DNA from: an uncultured bacterium
GTDB taxonomy: Bacteria; Myxococcota_A; UBA9042; PHBI01
Assembly: GCA_938040325.1 (NCBI GenBank)
Contig: CALHXW010000228.1
Location: 1 to 59,963 of the forward strand
Reading direction: 5' to 3'
DNA length: 59,963 nt
The first letter of the stretch is position 1. Every line of letters starts with the position of its first letter. A program made the translations under genes and the position numbers. The notes below the pieces were generated by a model. The model searched no databases. It was not told the DNA's origin and saw only the letters and a program-made list of their open reading frames with translations. Below, piece by piece: positions 33,865-43,507 of the stretch.

Positions 33865-36800
33865 ATGCTTAAGACGACGAATGCCCGCGGCCGAGTTTCG
33901 CAGCTCGCCATACTCGCCCTGCTCACCGCGGGGTGCTCTAGCGACCCGTCCAGCGGCAACCCTGCGGACGCTGCAGACACCGCGGACCCCGGCGATGTTT
34001 TCGTCCTCGACACGCTCGGTGCCGACGCAGACCCCGACGCCGCACCGGACGCCGCACCGGACGCGGCAGATGAGGCAGACGCCGCGCCCGACTCGGTCGC
34101 CGACGCTGCCGCCCCAAGCGACAGCCACCAGCCTGACGCGGACGTCGCCGACGACACCGCGCCGCCGCTGACCGACGAAGTCTGCGACGATGGCCTCGAC
34201 AACGACGGTGACGGCGACCTCGACTGCGCCGACGACGACTGCCGGCTCATCCCCTACTGCAACGAGGCCAACGCAGAGCTCTTCGGGCCCGACAGCTGCG
34301 CAGTCGGCAACGGCATCGACGACGACAAGGACGGCCTGACGGACTGCGCCGACCCCGACTGCATCCTGGCCGAAGGCTGCGACGAGAGCGACTACCCAGA
34401 CGCGTGTGCACCGGACCACGGCGTCGACGACGACGGCGACGGCGCGACCGACTGTGCGGACGTCGACTGCGCCGTCGACCCGCGCTGCAACGAGGGCAAC
34501 ACCGGCCTCTACCCGTCCGGCTGCGCGCCCGATGACCCCGTCGACGACGACAAAGACGGCCTCGTGAGCTGCGCTGACCCCGACTGCTACGGGGTCCCCG
34601 TGTGCGACGAGGCAGCAGACGAGACCTACCCCGGCGGCTGCACCAACGGGACCGACGACGACAACGACGGTGACATCGACTGCGACGATGCCGACTGCGA
34701 CGACGTGCTCGAGTGCCTTGGCTTAGGCGACGCCTGCGACCAGCCCTACGAGCTAGAGCTTGGCGTCACGTTCCACGGCGACACTCGCGACCACCCGCCG
34801 ACCTACGGGTTCAGCGAGCGCTCGTGCCCCGGCGACGACACGGCCGTGGGCGGTGGCTACCGCTTCGGCCAGCGTGACGCACTGCACCGGTTCGTCCCGC
34901 CCTCTACGGGCCACTACACGTTCAACGTCTCCGGGATCTTGGCCGAGCTCTACGTGGCCACAGACTGCCCGGACATCGACAACAGCTGCATCGGCGCCAA
35001 CCGCCGGAGCGGACAGCTGACGCTCTTGCTCGAGGGCGGCGTGCCTGTCTTTGTCGTCGTCGACTCCGACGTCGAGGTGACCCTCTTCTTCGACAACGCG
35101 TTCGCCTACACCCTGTCGGTGCAAGCCACCGATCCCACCCAGACAGAGCTCATCTGCGACGACGGCATCAGCAACGAAGAACCGCCCGATCCCCAGATCG
35201 ACTGCGAAGACCCGGACTGCCGCCCTCAGCCCGTCTGTCGCGAGGTCTGTGACGACGGCGTCGACAACGACTTCGACGGCGACACCGACTGCCTCGACGT
35301 GGGGTGCGACGACGATGTCGCCTGCAACGAGGCCGCCGGTGATGCATCGGCCTGCAGCGACGGTGTCGACAACGACGGCAACGGCAACACCGACTGCTTC
35401 GACGCGAACTGCGGCGCGACGGCCAGCTGCCAAGGCGTCGCCGGCGGCTCATGCGCCAACCCACACGTCGACACGATCCCCGCGCAGCTGACCATCAACA
35501 CCTGCGACTACACCGACGACTTTCGAGCCTCGGGCGGCGACTGCTTCCAAAAGGACTTGCTCGCGGCGGCCCCCGACGCGCTGCTGCGGGTGGAGATCCC
35601 CGAGGACGGCGACTACATCGTGTACGCCAGCCCGTTCAGCCCGACGACGGTGCTCGGCTGGCAAGCGGTCGTTCACGTGTTTCAGACCGACGGAACATGC
35701 CCCGACGGCACCCCCACCGACTGCCTAGCGAACCTCAACTCGTGGTTCAGCGGCCCGGCCAACTTCCGCGTCACGGCCACCGCCGGCGAGGTGCTCTACA
35801 TCCTCGTCGACAGCTACTTCAACGTCCGCTGCGGCCCCATGGACCTCCGCGTCGAGCGCGTCCAAGCAGAGGCCGGCAACTGCGACGATGGCTGGGACAA
35901 CGACCGCAACGGGCTCTCGGACTGCAACGACCCGGCGTGCCAGTTCACGGCGGTCTGCGACGAGGCCGGTGCGGCACCCGCTGTGAGCTGCGTCAACGGG
36001 GCCGACGACGACAGCGACGGCCAGGTGGACTGCGACGACCCTGGCTGTCTCATGGCGGTCCCGCAGAGCTGCAACACGCCGGCGGGCGATGTCTGCGCGA
36101 CCGCACTGCAGGCCGACGCGCTTCCCTACTCGGTGACGGTCGACCTCTGCCAGCTCCACGACACGGCCCGGGCCGTCACGGCGCTGCAGGGCTGCATCCC
36201 CGCTAAGTCGGGCGTCGTCAGCCGCGACGTCGTCGTCGAGTTCACGGCGCCCAACCCGGGACTCTACGTCTTCCGCGCGGCGACCGACGGCCCCTGGGTG
36301 GGCATCGTCAACATCCGCGACGGGGCCCAGGGCTGTGCGGATGGGTTCTACCTCGACTGCCTCGATGCCAACCCCGAAAACCGCCAGCACGCGATCTCGC
36401 GGTTTATGCAGGCGGGCGAGACGCGCTTCTTTGCGTTCGAGGGCATCGATGGCGACTGCGGAGAGGTCACCCTCGAAGTGGCCAGCGTCCAGCCCGAGAC
36501 CATCGACTGCACCGACGGCCTCGATGCCGATGAGGACGGCCTCACGGACTGCGCCGACCCCGACTGCAACATCGTTGCCCAGTGCAACGAGTTCCTCCAG
36601 AACAAGTGCTTCGATGGCCTCGATAACGACGGCAACGGCGTGCCCGACTGCAGCGACCCGAACTGCTTTCTCGCTGAGGACACCCTGTGCACGCTCGGCG
36701 TGGCCGACACGTGTGATCTGGCGCTGCTCGTCGACACCGTGCCCGCGCTGCTGTCAGCGAGCTTCCCTGCCGATGTCCACCGCGACGCAGCCGAGGCCAT

Positions 36801-37854
36801 CCCCGGCACCGGCTGCTACGCGAAGCTCCCGATGGACGACGGATCTCCCGACATGTTCGTGCGCTTTCAAGCGCCGCATGCCGGCGCATTCGTTGCCAAG
36901 ATCACCGGCAGCCCAGACTTCGACTACCGGATGAACCTGACGTCGGAGTGCCCGTCTGGCAGCTACGGCGGCTGCATCGCTCGGGGCGCGTTCACTGGCG
37001 CCTCACAGTTCGTCCGGTTTAACGCCGAGGCGAGTGAGTCCTTCACCCTCATCATCGAGCGGCGCGGCTATCTCGACGTCGACGAGCACTTCACGCTCGA
37101 GTTCTACGAGCGACACCCAGACGAGGTCGGCCGCTGCGGCAACGGCGTCGACGACGACGTGGACACGCGCTCCGACTGTGCCGACCCCGACTGTGCCGGC
37201 GCGCCCGAGTGTGACGAGACGCTGACCGGCCCCGCCGCGTGCAGCGATGGCATCGACAACGACGGCAACGGCCAGACCGACTGCGACGACCCCAACTGCT
37301 TCTCCAACCCCAGCTGTCTGGAGACCTCGGCCGGCGCGACTCCGCAGTCCTGCAGCGACGGCATCGACAACGACGGCAACGGCGAGACCGACTGCGCGGA
37401 CCGCGCGTGCAAAGCGCACCAACCGGCGACCTGCCCAAGCCCGCCGGGTGACGTCTGCGAGCAGGCGATTACCGTCGACCAGCTGCCCTTTACCGACAGC
37501 CGCGACACCTGCACGTACGGCGGCGACTACCCAGGGCCCCACGTGTTTCCGTGCAACAACTACACCGGCCCGGACGTCGCGTATCGCTACACCGCGCCGA
37601 CCAACCAGATCATCCGCGTGGTCGTCACGCCACAGGACGCCGCCACCACGAACGTGCTGGTCAACATCAGCGGCGACTGCGCCGACGGCCCGACCTTACC
37701 GGTCTGCCTGAAGTCGCAAGACGGCTTCTTCTTCCCCGCGGAGACCGTCGAGCTGGAGCTCTACGCAGGCCAGACCATCGTCATCTACGCCGCCCACAGC
37801 GACGAATGCGCCCAGCTCTCGGTGGAGGTCAGCGACGTGACGCCGCTCCCGTGA
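33865..37854 (+). CDS. Giant lipoprotein with Asp/Cys calcium-type repeats
   Basis: 1329 aa. ATG at 33865 (a GTG precedes it at 33862) starts a signal peptide with lipobox LTAGC (Cys about 24). Residues about 30-105 are an Asp/Ala stalk (DADPDAAPDAAPDAADEAD). Then about a dozen repeats of the form CDDGLDNDGDGDLDCADDDC recur along the protein; each offers Asp ligands and paired Cys. Between them lie several beta-rich domains of about 120 residues, each beginning near CxxAxxxDxLPxxV and containing a DYIVYASP or LYVFRAATD strand, resembling bacterial pre-peptidase-type domains. Probably a surface lipoprotein of calcium-stabilised beads. Exact function unknown. Confidence 0.85.
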   Translation: MLKTTNARGRVSQLAILALLTAGCSSDPSSGNPADAADTADPGDVFVLDTLGADADPDAAPDAAPDAADEADAAPDSVADAAAPSDSHQPDADVADDTAPPLTDEVCDDGLDNDGDGDLDCADDDCRLIPYCNEANAELFGPDSCAVGNGIDDDKDGLTDCADPDCILAEGCDESDYPDACAPDHGVDDDGDGATDCADVDCAVDPRCNEGNTGLYPSGCAPDDPVDDDKDGLVSCADPDCYGVPVCDEAADETYPGGCTNGTDDDNDGDIDCDDADCDDVLECLGLGDACDQPYELELGVTFHGDTRDHPPTYGFSERSCPGDDTAVGGGYRFGQRDALHRFVPPSTGHYTFNVSGILAELYVATDCPDIDNSCIGANRRSGQLTLLLEGGVPVFVVVDSDVEVTLFFDNAFAYTLSVQATDPTQTELICDDGISNEEPPDPQIDCEDPDCRPQPVCREVCDDGVDNDFDGDTDCLDVGCDDDVACNEAAGDASACSDGVDNDGNGNTDCFDANCGATASCQGVAGGSCANPHVDTIPAQLTINTCDYTDDFRASGGDCFQKDLLAAAPDALLRVEIPEDGDYIVYASPFSPTTVLGWQAVVHVFQTDGTCPDGTPTDCLANLNSWFSGPANFRVTATAGEVLYILVDSYFNVRCGPMDLRVERVQAEAGNCDDGWDNDRNGLSDCNDPACQFTAVCDEAGAAPAVSCVNGADDDSDGQVDCDDPGCLMAVPQSCNTPAGDVCATALQADALPYSVTVDLCQLHDTARAVTALQGCIPAKSGVVSRDVVVEFTAPNPGLYVFRAATDGPWVGIVNIRDGAQGCADGFYLDCLDANPENRQHAISRFMQAGETRFFAFEGIDGDCGEVTLEVASVQPETIDCTDGLDADEDGLTDCADPDCNIVAQCNEFLQNKCFDGLDNDGNGVPDCSDPNCFLAEDTLCTLGVADTCDLALLVDTVPALLSASFPADVHRDAAEAIPGTGCYAKLPMDDGSPDMFVRFQAPHAGAFVAKITGSPDFDYRMNLTSECPSGSYGGCIARGAFTGASQFVRFNAEASESFTLIIERRGYLDVDEHFTLEFYERHPDEVGRCGNGVDDDVDTRSDCADPDCAGAPECDETLTGPAACSDGIDNDGNGQTDCDDPNCFSNPSCLETSAGATPQSCSDGIDNDGNGETDCADRACKAHQPATCPSPPGDVCEQAITVDQLPFTDSRDTCTYGGDYPGPHVFPCNNYTGPDVAYRYTAPTNQIIRVVVTPQDAATTNVLVNISGDCADGPTLPVCLKSQDGFFFPAETVELELYAGQTIVIYAAHSDECAQLSVEVSDVTPLP

Positions 37855-38049
37855 CGTGGGCGACGTTGAGGTCAACACGTTGCTATCCGGCAAGCTTCGA
37901 GGTCAGGTGGCTCACGACGCGCAACACAAGCGGCTGGCGGCTGGACGTTCGAGCTTGACGCCCGGCCCGCGCCCGAGCGCTGGTACGTCTGCCTGAGCGG
38001 CCGAACTGCGACGGTTGCACCTGCCCAGCGAAGCGGCGAGACTCTCGGC

Positions 38050-39240
38050 ATGATGCACACCCTCCTACGACGCGGCGCGCTCGCTCTCGCTGCCCTACTC
38101 CTGACGGCATCCGCCTGCTCTGACGCGACCGATAGCGGCAGCGACGACGTCGCCGAAGACAGCACGGCCCAAGACACGGCCGTGCCAGTTCCCGCTGACT
38201 ACAGCGCGGCGGGCGACCACCCGGTCGGGCACACGACATTCGTGCTCGACGACACCGCGCGCGACCGCCTGCTGACGGTCGAGGTCTGGTACCCAGCAGC
38301 GGCGGCCGGGGCGACCGGCACGATCCAGGAGTTCGTCGCAGACAGCGACAGCGCTCTGCTGAGCGACGTCCTGGACGCGGCGCCACCCGGCTGCGTGAAC
38401 CTTGCCACAGCAGCCACGCGCGACGCAGCCCCCGTCGCGCGCGATGACTCACCGGCGGCTGGCTTGCCGCTGCTGCTCATGTCGCACTGCCACAACTGCC
38501 TGCGCTTCTCGACGTTTTCGCTCGCCGAGCGCCTCGCCAGCCACGGCTTTGTGGTCGCCGCGCCAGCCCACGCTGACAACACTCTGTGGGACGCCCGGCG
38601 TGACCAAGCCGTCGAGATCAGCGGCGCGTTCCTCGACGTTCGCGTCGGCGATCTGCAGGTCGTGCTCGATGCAATGCTCGATGGCGACCCGGCGATTCCC
38701 GACACCCTCGTAAGCCGCATCGATGCGACCCGAATCGGGGCCGTCGGCCACAGCTACGGCAGCATCACTGCCGGCAAGCTTGCCCAAGACGATCCGCGCA
38801 TCAAGGCCGTGGCCGGCTTGGCCGCCCCGATGGAAAACCCCCTCGCGCCCGGCGTGAAGATGACCGACATCCAGGTGCCGCTGCTGCTGATGGTCATGGT
38901 CGAAGACAACAGCATCACCGAGGCCGGCAACTTCCTGATTCGTCAGAACTTCGACATCGCCAACGCCCCCGCCTGGAAGATCGAGGTTGCCGACGCCGGG
39001 CACTGGTCACTCTCAGACATCTGCGGTCTGGTGCCGGACTTTGACCGGTGCTGCGGCGACGGCATGCGGCAGACGAACGGCGAGCCGTTTACGTACCTGC
39101 CGGTGGAGACCGGGATCCGGATCACGCAGAACGCGGTGGGTGCGTTCTTCGGTCGCTACCTGCTAGACGAGGCAGGCGCCGAGGACGTGCTGGCTGAGCC
39201 TTGGCCCTCGGGTGTCGAGATCACGTCGAAGCCCGAGTGA
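38050..39240 (+). CDS. Alpha/beta hydrolase lipoprotein (PAF acetylhydrolase/dienelactone hydrolase-like)
   Basis: 396 aa. ATG at 38050 (second ATG at 38053); lipobox TASAC with Cys 23, then an Asp/Thr stalk of about 25 residues. The hydrolase part starts near residue 55 (LLTVEVWYPA). Oxyanion-region PLLLMSHC, nucleophile GHSYGS with Ser 235, and a late GHWSLSD likely holding the catalytic His are all visible. An Asp is expected between them, near VEDNSI. An insert with Cys pairs (LVPDFDRCCGDG) is unusual. The architecture resembles PAF-acetylhydrolase/chlorophyllase-type esterases. Acts outside the cytoplasm on an unknown ester. Confidence 0.82.
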   Translation: MMHTLLRRGALALAALLLTASACSDATDSGSDDVAEDSTAQDTAVPVPADYSAAGDHPVGHTTFVLDDTARDRLLTVEVWYPAAAAGATGTIQEFVADSDSALLSDVLDAAPPGCVNLATAATRDAAPVARDDSPAAGLPLLLMSHCHNCLRFSTFSLAERLASHGFVVAAPAHADNTLWDARRDQAVEISGAFLDVRVGDLQVVLDAMLDGDPAIPDTLVSRIDATRIGAVGHSYGSITAGKLAQDDPRIKAVAGLAAPMENPLAPGVKMTDIQVPLLLMVMVEDNSITEAGNFLIRQNFDIANAPAWKIEVADAGHWSLSDICGLVPDFDRCCGDGMRQTNGEPFTYLPVETGIRITQNAVGAFFGRYLLDEAGAEDVLAEPWPSGVEITSKPE

Positions 39241-39268
39241 CCTTGTCACGCCACTGACCGCATTACGG

Positions 39269-39285
39269 CACTGACCGCATCAGTG
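39269..39285. terminator. Weak hairpin between convergent genes
   Basis: CACTGA (39269-39274) and TCAGTG (39280-39285) pair with a 5-nt loop; the right arm covers the stop codon of the minus-strand gene. CACTGACCGCAT occurs twice in tandem here. No T-tract. Confidence 0.3.
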
Positions 39286-40227
39286 CATGAGGGGCAAGAC
39301 CTCGGCACCGCTACGCAGTGAGTTCATCGTGACAAAGCCCGCCTGAAAGAGCTGCGGCAACGCGGTCTCGGCTGGCGCGCTCAGGGCGACCCGAAAGCGG
39401 TCGGCGACGTAGCAGCGGTCACTTCCGCGGCGCGACGAGTAGACGAACTCAACGAAGTCCCCGCGGGAGCTTGCGCGGCGTCGCGACCGACGAGGTTTTT
39501 CGACCATGAGCTTTTTGCAGCGCGGCATACCGGAGACGGCGCGGTCACACCCTCGAGCGACACGGGCAAACTCGGCACGCATGGCACGCACGTGCTCGCT
39601 CTCTTGGTGGAGAGCCATGGCAGCGAGGCGTTCACGCTCTTTTGCGGCGGCCTCCTCCTCCTCCTCCTCCGTCGGCGGCGACAGAAAGAGCCGCACAAAC
39701 TCGGTCAGACCGCCACTGGCAACGCAGGCCGACGACAGGTCGCTCGTCTTGCTCTGGAGCTGCTCTCGCTGGCCCTGTGCACCACGCGGCAGAGGAATGA
39801 GACGCTCAATATCGGCGGTGGTGAGCGGGTCGTGGCGCCGCTTGTGCTTGCGGGGGGCCAGCTTCACAGGCGGCGCGCCATCGCGCCCGATCCAGACCTG
39901 ACGAATCTGAACGACCGCGTCGTCTGGCAACGACTGTCCATCGAGCTCCATCTCCCAAAAGCGCAAGCCCGTGGTGTGGTCCATCGCAACGCCATAGCGC
40001 TCTTCGAGCTCGCTGATCGAGACGGGACGAAGCTTCACGCCGGCGGCCAGGTAGTCGTGCATGTCCTCGACGAGCACGCGGCGCTGGGACTCTGTCTGGT
40101 CGCTGTCAGCAACCGCCCGACATGCCGCACCGATGTCGCCGGCGCTGAGCAGCTCATCAAACGATGCACCGCAACCCGCCGCCGTCATCGCCACCCAGAC
40201 CTGGAGCATCCACCTCATCACACTCAA
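39280..40227 (-). CDS. Lipoprotein of unknown function
   Basis: 315 aa, first start at 40227; signal peptide MSVMRWMLQVWVAMTAAGC ends in a lipobox (Cys 19). The mature part is mixed alpha/beta with few Cys. A run of seven Glu in TEEEEEEEAAAKERERLAA, then MRAEFARVARGCD, suggests a charged helix. A basic patch KKLMVEKPRRSRRRASSRG precedes the last beta section. No family recognised. Confidence 0.7.
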   Translation of the reverse strand: MSVMRWMLQVWVAMTAAGCGASFDELLSAGDIGAACRAVADSDQTESQRRVLVEDMHDYLAAGVKLRPVSISELEERYGVAMDHTTGLRFWEMELDGQSLPDDAVVQIRQVWIGRDGAPPVKLAPRKHKRRHDPLTTADIERLIPLPRGAQGQREQLQSKTSDLSSACVASGGLTEFVRLFLSPPTEEEEEEAAAKERERLAAMALHQESEHVRAMRAEFARVARGCDRAVSGMPRCKKLMVEKPRRSRRRASSRGDFVEFVYSSRRGSDRCYVADRFRVALSAPAETALPQLFQAGFVTMNSLRSGAEVLPLMH

Positions 40228-40375
40228 TGTCGCACACCTCGAACAAGATCACACGTGGCGGCGGGGATCTTGGGCAACCGACCGCAAAAAATCTCGGCTG
40301 CCGAGCGCAAGCTCCCAGGCTTGGAGGTTCGAACGCGCTGACCCGCCTGCACTCAGCGACGCGCCAAACGCAGCA

Positions 40376-40406
40376 AGCGCCCCGACGGACAGGCCGTCGA
40401 GGCGCT
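40376..40406 (-). terminator. Terminator-like hairpin downstream of Spy-like gene 1
   Basis: AGCGCCCCGACGG (40376-40388) pairs with CCGTCGAGGCGCT (40394-40406), 13 bp with one mismatch. Nearly the same stem lies beside Spy-like gene 2 (42903-42934). It stands 147 nt beyond the stop at 40553. Confidence 0.55.
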
Positions 40407-40470
40407 CTTTGAGACCACATGGAGTCTGTTTGGCACGCGGTCAGTTTGAGCCGCCGGCACACCGGCGTCC

Positions 40471-40536
40471 CCCTCGCGCCTTCAAGCTCGTCGGACGTCG
40501 GCGCACCGACAAGTCAACCTGACCGGGTGCCGTCCT
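40471..40536 (-). repeat. Dispersed intergenic repeat, copy A
   Basis: On the minus strand this 66-bp stretch reads CACCCGGTCAGGTTGA, CGACGTCCGACG and AAGGCGCGAGGG in order; the same three blocks at the same spacing occur on the plus strand at 48983-49045. Both copies lie in non-coding DNA downstream of or between genes. Confidence 0.6.
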
Positions 40537-40552
40537 AGCGAGCGAGCGGGAC

Positions 40553-41077
40553 CTACTCGATCGCGTCGCCACCTCGGTCGCCGCGCTTGCCGCGCTTGCC
40601 AAACTTGCCACGCTTGCCGCGACGGGCCTTCTTCATGGCCTTGATGCTCGACCACTGCTCGGCCGTGAGGAGCGCGCGGAACTGCAGCATCGTTTGGGTC
40701 TTGGCAATGGCAGCCTGTCCCTTCAGCTCCGAGAGCTGACCGACGATCTCCATCACGGCACCCTCGTCGGGCGTGTCGGAGTCCAGCTGAGCCCGGAGCT
40801 CCTCTCGGAGAGGCTTCATCTGGGCCCGCATCGCTTGACGCTCGGCCCGGGCGCTGGTCGCAATCTCCGAGGCGGCCTGAACCGTTGCGTCGTCGATGCC
40901 GAGCTCAGCGGCGTTCTTCTTGATGATGCGTGCGAGCTTCGGGCCGCCACGCTTGCCGAAGCCGCGCTTACCGCCGCGCTCGCCGTCGCCACCGCGAGCG
41001 GAAGCGGAGAGGCTGAAGGCACTGACGGCCAGGAGGGTGAGAGCGAAGCTGAGGAACTTGGGGGTGAGCGTTTTCAT
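40553..41077 (-). CDS. Spy/CpxP-like periplasmic protein 1 (LTxxQ type)
   Basis: 174 aa. ATG at 41077 follows AGGAGGAG. Signal peptide MKTLTPKFLSFALTLLAVSA to about residue 28, then a Gly/Arg/Lys-rich segment, then helices with RIIKKNAAELGIDDATVQAA, LREELRAQLDSDTPDE and FRALLTAEQWSSIKAM, the last holding the LTxxQ motif of Spy/CpxP periplasmic chaperones and metal-resistance proteins. The C-terminal 25 residues are very basic (KKARRGKRGKFGKRGKRG), which is unlike standard Spy. It is a paralogue of the protein at 42965-43507. Expression is probably sigma-54 dependent (promoter at 41118-41134). Confidence 0.82.
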   Translation of the reverse strand: MKTLTPKFLSFALTLLAVSAFSLSASARGGDGERGGKRGFGKRGGPKLARIIKKNAAELGIDDATVQAASEIATSARAERQAMRAQMKPLREELRAQLDSDTPDEGAVMEIVGQLSELKGQAAIAKTQTMLQFRALLTAEQWSSIKAMKKARRGKRGKFGKRGKRGDRGGDAIE

Positions 41078-41405
41078 GGTGACTCCTCCTATGGGTTTGT
41101 GAGTCGCCTAGAGTGTTTGCAGGCTCTGTGCCAACTCTCGCCGATGCCGCTACTAGCAGGCTCCGCGGTCGCTTCGCTGAACGGTGCCACCGGAGAGAGC
41201 CGGCGATGCCTGCCGTTGTTGCAGTCTGGGTGTGCAGCTTCTGCCGATCCCGCCGAGGGCGGCCGTGAGGAGGCAGCTGCGCCGTTGTCCGTGCACGCCC
41301 GTCGATACGGGCCCAGGACGCAGCCCTTTCGATGTGTCGTTGCTCGAATTGTGTGAGAAAGTCGGGCCAATCCCGGTACGGTCGCGCAAGCTCAGCGAGG
41401 ACACG
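41078..41405. other. Divergent intergenic region with sigma-54 promoter
   Basis: 328 bp between Spy-like gene 1 (minus) and the decarboxylase gene (plus). The first 110 bp are alike to the region upstream of Spy-like gene 2 (43508-43620), including the sigma-54 promoter. Nothing else recognised; a GAGGA site precedes the ATG at 41406. Confidence 0.55.
41118..41134 (-). promoter_or_regulatory. Sigma-54 promoter of Spy-like gene 1
   Basis: Minus strand TTGGCACAGAGCCTGCA, consensus TTGGCAC-N5-TTGCA with one change (C for the first T of the -12 box) and the exact 10-nt GG-to-GC spacing. About 40 nt upstream of the ATG at 41077. Confidence 0.75.
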
Positions 41406-42920
41406 ATGACCCTAGACACGCTGCTGGCGACCTGCGCCGACCACCTTCTCGCCTACCTCCATCAGCGAGCTGAGCGCGACCTGCCCGTCGTGGACTTCGT
41501 GTCGCCCGAGGGGCTCATGCAGCGCTTTGAGGCCGCCGGCGTGCCGCTGCCGGTGGCTCGGACCGGCGAACCCGGGCGTGTCGACACGGATCCTGCCTCC
41601 CTCGTTGCGGCCGTCGACGCGGTGCTCATGAGCTCCGTCCGAACCCAGCATCCGCGCTTCTTCAACCAGAACTTTGCCGGCGCCGACCCCATCGCGGTCA
41701 TCGCCGACTGGCTCATCGCCACGGTCAACACCACCGCCGCCACCTTCGAAGCGGGCCCCGTGTTCACCCTGATGGAGCGCGAGGTCGTCGCCGCGACAAA
41801 TGCGCGCATTGGCTTCACCCACCCAGAAGCTGACGGGGTCCTCGGGCCTGGCGGGTCGCTCAACAACACGCTCGCCGTGTCGTTGGCGCTCTACCGACAC
41901 GATCCAGCCATCAAGCAGGACGGCCTCTACGGACAGCCGCCTTTCGCGTTGTTTACGTCCAAGCAGTCGCATTACTCGCTTCAAAAGGCCGCCGCCCTGC
42001 TGGGCCTCGGCCGCACGTCGGTGACCTATGTCGCTTGCGATGCGCGCGGGGGCATGCGCCCAGAAGCGCTGTCTGCCGCCATCCGCGAGGCCCGTGCCGC
42101 AGGTCGCACACCCTTGATGATCAACGCGACGGCTGGAACGACGGTGCTGGGCGCATTCGATCCCATCGACGCCCTCGCCGACATCGCCGAGCGAGAAGGG
42201 CTCTGGCTCCACGTCGACGGCTGCCATGGCGGCTCGGTCGTGTTCTCGGAGCGCCACCGGCACCTGGTCGATGGCCTCGCGCGGGCCGACTCCCTCGCGT
42301 GGAACCCGCACAAGATGCTCGGCGTCACCCAGCAGTGCTCGCTCTTGCTGGTCAATCGCTCCGGCGGGCTGCTGCGTGAGGCCTTCGCATCCCACGCCAA
42401 CTATCTGTTCCAGAAAGACAAGAACTTCGCCGAGCTCGACACGGGCGACAAGACCGTCCTCTGCGCACGCCGACCCGATGCCGTGAAGCTCTGGCTGCTG
42501 TGGAAGGCCCGCGGTGACGCCGGCTTTGAGGCCCGCATCGACCGTGTCTTCGCGCTTGCGAAACATGCCGCCGAGCGTGTCGCTGAGCTCGCCGCCAGCG
42601 ACGGTCGCTTCTGCATGGCCGCACCGACGTCGTTTACGCACACCTGCTTTTGGTGGGTGCCTGAAGACATGCGCCCGCTCGATATCGCCAGCGCGACCCC
42701 GGAGCAGCTCAAGCGCCTCAACGGGGTTGCTCCGCGTATCAAAGACCGCATGCAGCGCGAAGGAACCACGCTCATCGGCTACCAACCCCTCGGTGAGCTA
42801 CCGAACTTCTTCCGGCTCTTGATCATCAACCCGGCTGTGGAGACAACCGACATCGACGCTCTCCTAGACCTCATCGATGACTACGGGAGAGCAACAACAG
42901 CAAGCGCCCCGACGGACTGA
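41406..42920 (+). CDS. PLP-dependent group II decarboxylase (glutamate/cysteine-sulfinate decarboxylase-like)
   Basis: 504 aa, ATG at 41406. Removes the alpha-carboxyl group of an amino acid using pyridoxal phosphate. Landmarks: HPRFFNQNFAG, LFTSKQSHYSLQKAA with His 189 stacking on PLP, MINATAGTTVLGAFDPID, WLHVDGCHGG with Asp 271, and NPHKMLGVTQQCSLLLV with the PLP Lys 303. This set is closest to glutamate and cysteine-sulfinate/aspartate decarboxylases. The product (GABA, hypotaurine or beta-alanine) cannot be told apart here. It lies between two duplicated Spy-like genes, and its stop codon is in the loop of a terminator hairpin. Confidence 0.9.
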   Translation: MTLDTLLATCADHLLAYLHQRAERDLPVVDFVSPEGLMQRFEAAGVPLPVARTGEPGRVDTDPASLVAAVDAVLMSSVRTQHPRFFNQNFAGADPIAVIADWLIATVNTTAATFEAGPVFTLMEREVVAATNARIGFTHPEADGVLGPGGSLNNTLAVSLALYRHDPAIKQDGLYGQPPFALFTSKQSHYSLQKAAALLGLGRTSVTYVACDARGGMRPEALSAAIREARAAGRTPLMINATAGTTVLGAFDPIDALADIAEREGLWLHVDGCHGGSVVFSERHRHLVDGLARADSLAWNPHKMLGVTQQCSLLLVNRSGGLLREAFASHANYLFQKDKNFAELDTGDKTVLCARRPDAVKLWLLWKARGDAGFEARIDRVFALAKHAAERVAELAASDGRFCMAAPTSFTHTCFWWVPEDMRPLDIASATPEQLKRLNGVAPRIKDRMQREGTTLIGYQPLGELPNFFRLLIINPAVETTDIDALLDLIDDYGRATTASAPTD

Positions 42921-42934
42921 ACCGTCGGGGCGCT
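42903..42934. terminator. Strong terminator hairpin overlapping the decarboxylase stop codon
   Basis: AGCGCCCCGACGG (42903-42915) pairs perfectly with CCGTCGGGGCGCT (42922-42934) around ACTGAA, which contains the TGA stop. As it is symmetrical and 30 nt from the stop of the convergent Spy-like gene 2, it can end transcription from both sides. Confidence 0.8.
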
Positions 42935-42964
42935 CGTTGAGGCAAAGGGAGTTCCGCGGAGGGC

Positions 42965-43507
42965 CTACTCGTCAGCGTCGCCGCCACGCTCGCCGCGGTG
43001 ACCGCGCTTGCCGCGCTTGCCCCACTTGCCACGCTTGCCGCGTCGCGCCTTCTTGAGCGCCTTGACCTCTTCCCACTGCTCCGCCGTCAGGAGAGCCCGG
43101 AACTGCAGCTTCGTCTGGGCCTTGAGAGCCGCGGCCTGCGACTTCAGCGCCGAGATCTGGCCGACAAGCTCCAAGACGGTGGCCTCGTCCGGCGTGTCGC
43201 TGTCCATCTCCGCCTTCATCTGCTCATGCAGCGGTCGAATCTGCTCGTGAACGGCCTGGCCTTCTGTGCGAGCGTTCGTCGCAATCTCGGTCGCGGCTTG
43301 CACCGTGGCCTCGTCGATGCCGAGCGCTTCTGCGTTCTTCTCGATGATGCGGGCGAGCTTAGGTCCGCCGTGGCCACGCTTGCCGAAGCCGCGCTTGCCT
43401 TTGCACTCGCCGTCTCCGCCGCCTTGAGCCGAGGCCGAGAGCGTGAAGGCTCCGACTGCGAGGACTGCCAAACCGAGCGTGATGAACTTGGGTGTGTGCT
43501 TTCTCAT
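42965..43507 (-). CDS. Spy/CpxP-like periplasmic protein 2 (LTxxQ type)
   Basis: 180 aa. ATG at 43507 follows AAGGAGGGAG. Signal peptide to about residue 28 (ending SASA), then helical repeats RIIEKNAEALGIDEATVQAA, DSDTPDEATVLELVGQI and FRALLTAEQWEEVKAL with the LTxxQ motif, and a basic tail (KKARRGKRGKWGKRGKRGHR). It aligns with the 174-aa protein at 40553-41077 over its full length. One extra Cys (GECKGKRG) is present. A sigma-54 promoter lies at 43552-43568. Confidence 0.82.
   Translation of the reverse strand: MRKHTPKFITLGLAVLAVGAFTLSASAQGGGDGECKGKRGFGKRGHGGPKLARIIEKNAEALGIDEATVQAATEIATNARTEGQAVHEQIRPLHEQMKAEMDSDTPDEATVLELVGQISALKSQAAALKAQTKLQFRALLTAEQWEEVKALKKARRGKRGKWGKRGKRGHRGERGGDADE

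Larger units (their letters stand above)
40228..40552. other. Intergenic region with a terminator hairpin and a dispersed repeat
   Basis: 325 bp between two minus-strand genes. Contains the hairpin at 40376-40406, a small hairpin CGCCGG/CCGGCG near 40452, and one copy of the dispersed repeat at 40471-40536. No gene supported. Confidence 0.5.
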